This document shows, piece by piece, positions 5,863 to 6,442 of a stretch of 6,442 bases of DNA (positions within the stretch are counted from its first letter, which is position 1; each line of letters opens with the position of its first letter). The position numbers and the translations under genes are program-made. The notes beneath the pieces were generated by a model, which was not told the origin of the DNA, did not search any database, and saw nothing but the letters and a program-made list of their open reading frames with translations. This DNA is from an uncultured Oribacterium sp. (GTDB lineage Bacteria > Bacillota > Clostridia > Lachnospirales > Lachnospiraceae), in the NCBI GenBank assembly GCA_938030845.1, contig CALHIC010000198.1, forward strand, positions 1-6,442, given 5' to 3'.

Positions 5863-5988
5863 ATAAAAGGGAGAAGTAAATCCTTATTAGAAGGAAAACC
5901 GCGGAAAAATCATCAAAGAAATATCAAAGAAATAGCAAAAAAATAGCACAAGAAATAGAGCAAATGAAATAGAGTAAAAGAAATCGTT
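5863..5988. other. A-rich convergent spacer
   Basis: This spacer separates the convergent stops of the HEAT-like and GH114-like genes. It has a small hairpin TCCTT/AAGGA (5881-5895) without a good T-run on the plus strand, CCGCGG at 5898-5903, and the degenerate tandem repeat at 5914-5986. No strong intrinsic terminator is visible for either gene; a minus-strand transcript from the GH114-like gene would run into a very U-rich stretch. Confidence 0.5.
5914..5986 (+). repeat. Degenerate ~11-bp tandem repeat (about six units)
   Basis: Successive units are CAAAGAAATAT (5914-5924), CAAAGAAATAG (5925-5935), CAAAAAAATAG (5936-5946), CACAAGAAATAG (5947-5958), then two longer, more diverged units ending GAAATAG (5972) and GAAATCG (5986). 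Unit length drifts from 11 to 14. It is non-coding and abuts the stop codon of the minus-strand gene. Slippage-type expansion is the simplest origin. Confidence 0.7.
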
Positions 5989-6442
5989 CTATTTAAGCTC
6001 TAAGCTCTCCGCATTGTACCAAAGAAAGCCATTCTCTTTACAGTACCGCTCAATCTCTTGGCTTAATTCGGAATTTGCTTGATATTCCGTAAGATAGACT
6101 GAAAGGCCGGCAGTTTTTGCTTTTTCCAAATATTCTTCATAATAGGCTTTGCTTTCTTTATCCTGAGAAAGATAGGAGGGCTTGGAAAAATCGATTTTGG
6201 TGAAGACGCATTCCTGGTTCACGCCGTCAAAGAGGCTTAAAGCGTTACCATCCTCTATGCTTTTTTGTACGAAAGTATCACCTCCATTTAAAATTAGAGG
6301 GAGGGAGTATTGCTTTAGCCCTGATAAAATTGTTTTCAGCCCCTGATAGATTTCCTCTTTGGAATATTGGTAGTAAATGTCTGTGTTATCCAAAAAAAAA
6401 CCGTCTAATCCCATAGCGGCATATTGTTTTCCTAAGTTGTTG
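5989..6442 (-). CDS. GH114/TM1410-like glycosidase, C-terminal part (5' end outside window)
   Basis: The minus-strand frame stays open to the right edge. Upstream of the Met at 6414 it continues NNLGKQYAA directly into MGLDGFFLDNTDIY with no ribosome binding site, so that Met is internal and the gene is truncated by the window. The visible ~150 residues fit the second half of a TIM barrel of the endo-alpha-1,4-polygalactosaminidase (GH114/TM1410) type. The motifs are a strand ending in the acidic GLDGFFLDN, then LILNGGDTFV, FDGVNQECVF, SVYLTEYQ, and a closing ENGFLWYNAESLEL. The Asp residues of DGFFLDN are the likely nucleophile region, and the Glu of TEYQ lies at a later strand end; both roles are inferred from family pattern. 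Such enzymes cleave galactosamine-containing polysaccharides, usually outside the cell, but the signal peptide region is not in view. The stop is TAG at 5991-5989. Confidence 0.8.
   Translation of the reverse strand, partial: NNLGKQYAAMGLDGFFLDNTDIYYQYSKEEIYQGLKTILSGLKQYSLPLILNGGDTFVQKSIEDGNALSLFDGVNQECVFTKIDFSKPSYLSQDKESKAYYEEYLEKAKTAGLSVYLTEYQANSELSQEIERYCKENGFLWYNAESLELK

Noticed and set aside
5896..5908. T-box antiterminator element suggested by ACCGCGG
   Set aside because: Only the short ACCGCGG string is present; the TGG bulge, stem I and a downstream aminoacyl-related gene are missing.
5989..6414. Complete 141-residue protein starting at the Met at 6414
   Set aside because: The frame continues upstream with family-like sequence to the window edge and no ribosome binding site precedes this Met; it is an internal residue of a longer gene.

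Overview
The window looks like a chromosomal piece of a low-to-mid GC Bacillota, most likely a clostridial lineage such as Lachnospiraceae. The evidence is the syntenic core gdpP-rplI-dnaB, strong AGGAGG-type ribosome binding sites, sigma-A-like promoters, Rho-independent terminators, and a secreted Trp/Tyr-rich wall-binding type module common in that family. The family assignment is inference; no rRNA or other marker is present to settle it.

Layout, left to right. (1) 1-330, minus strand: 5' part of a gene for an exported protein (signal peptide plus aromatic-rich repeat module); its 3' part lies beyond the left edge. (2) 331-548: divergent intergenic region with a readable promoter on each strand. 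(3) 549-3040, plus strand: gdpP (membrane-bound c-di-AMP phosphodiesterase, PAS / degenerate GGDEF / DHH-DHHA1) overlapping rplI (ribosomal protein bL9) by one base. (4) A duplicated rplI stop region and a strong terminator. (5) 3163-4521: dnaB, the replicative helicase, with a second terminator folding over its stop codon. (6) 4522-5061: 540 bases with no credible gene, dominated by six diverged copies of a ~35-38 bp repeat, three in one orientation and three in the other. (7) 5062-5862: an unassigned 266-residue, alpha-helical, HEAT-like soluble protein. (8) 5863-5988: A-rich spacer with a degenerate ~11-bp tandem repeat. (9) 5989-6442, minus strand: C-terminal part of a GH114/TM1410-like glycosidase whose 5' end lies beyond the right edge.

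The central genes are housekeeping: second-messenger turnover, a 50S ribosomal protein and the replication helicase, in an order conserved in many Bacillota. Their grouping reflects ancestral synteny more than a shared pathway. The outer genes (exported wall-associated protein, HEAT-like protein, polysaccharide hydrolase) look accessory. The least ordinary part is the inverted repeat array behind dnaB. I see no evidence for a CRISPR array, transposase, toxin-antitoxin pair or defence system.
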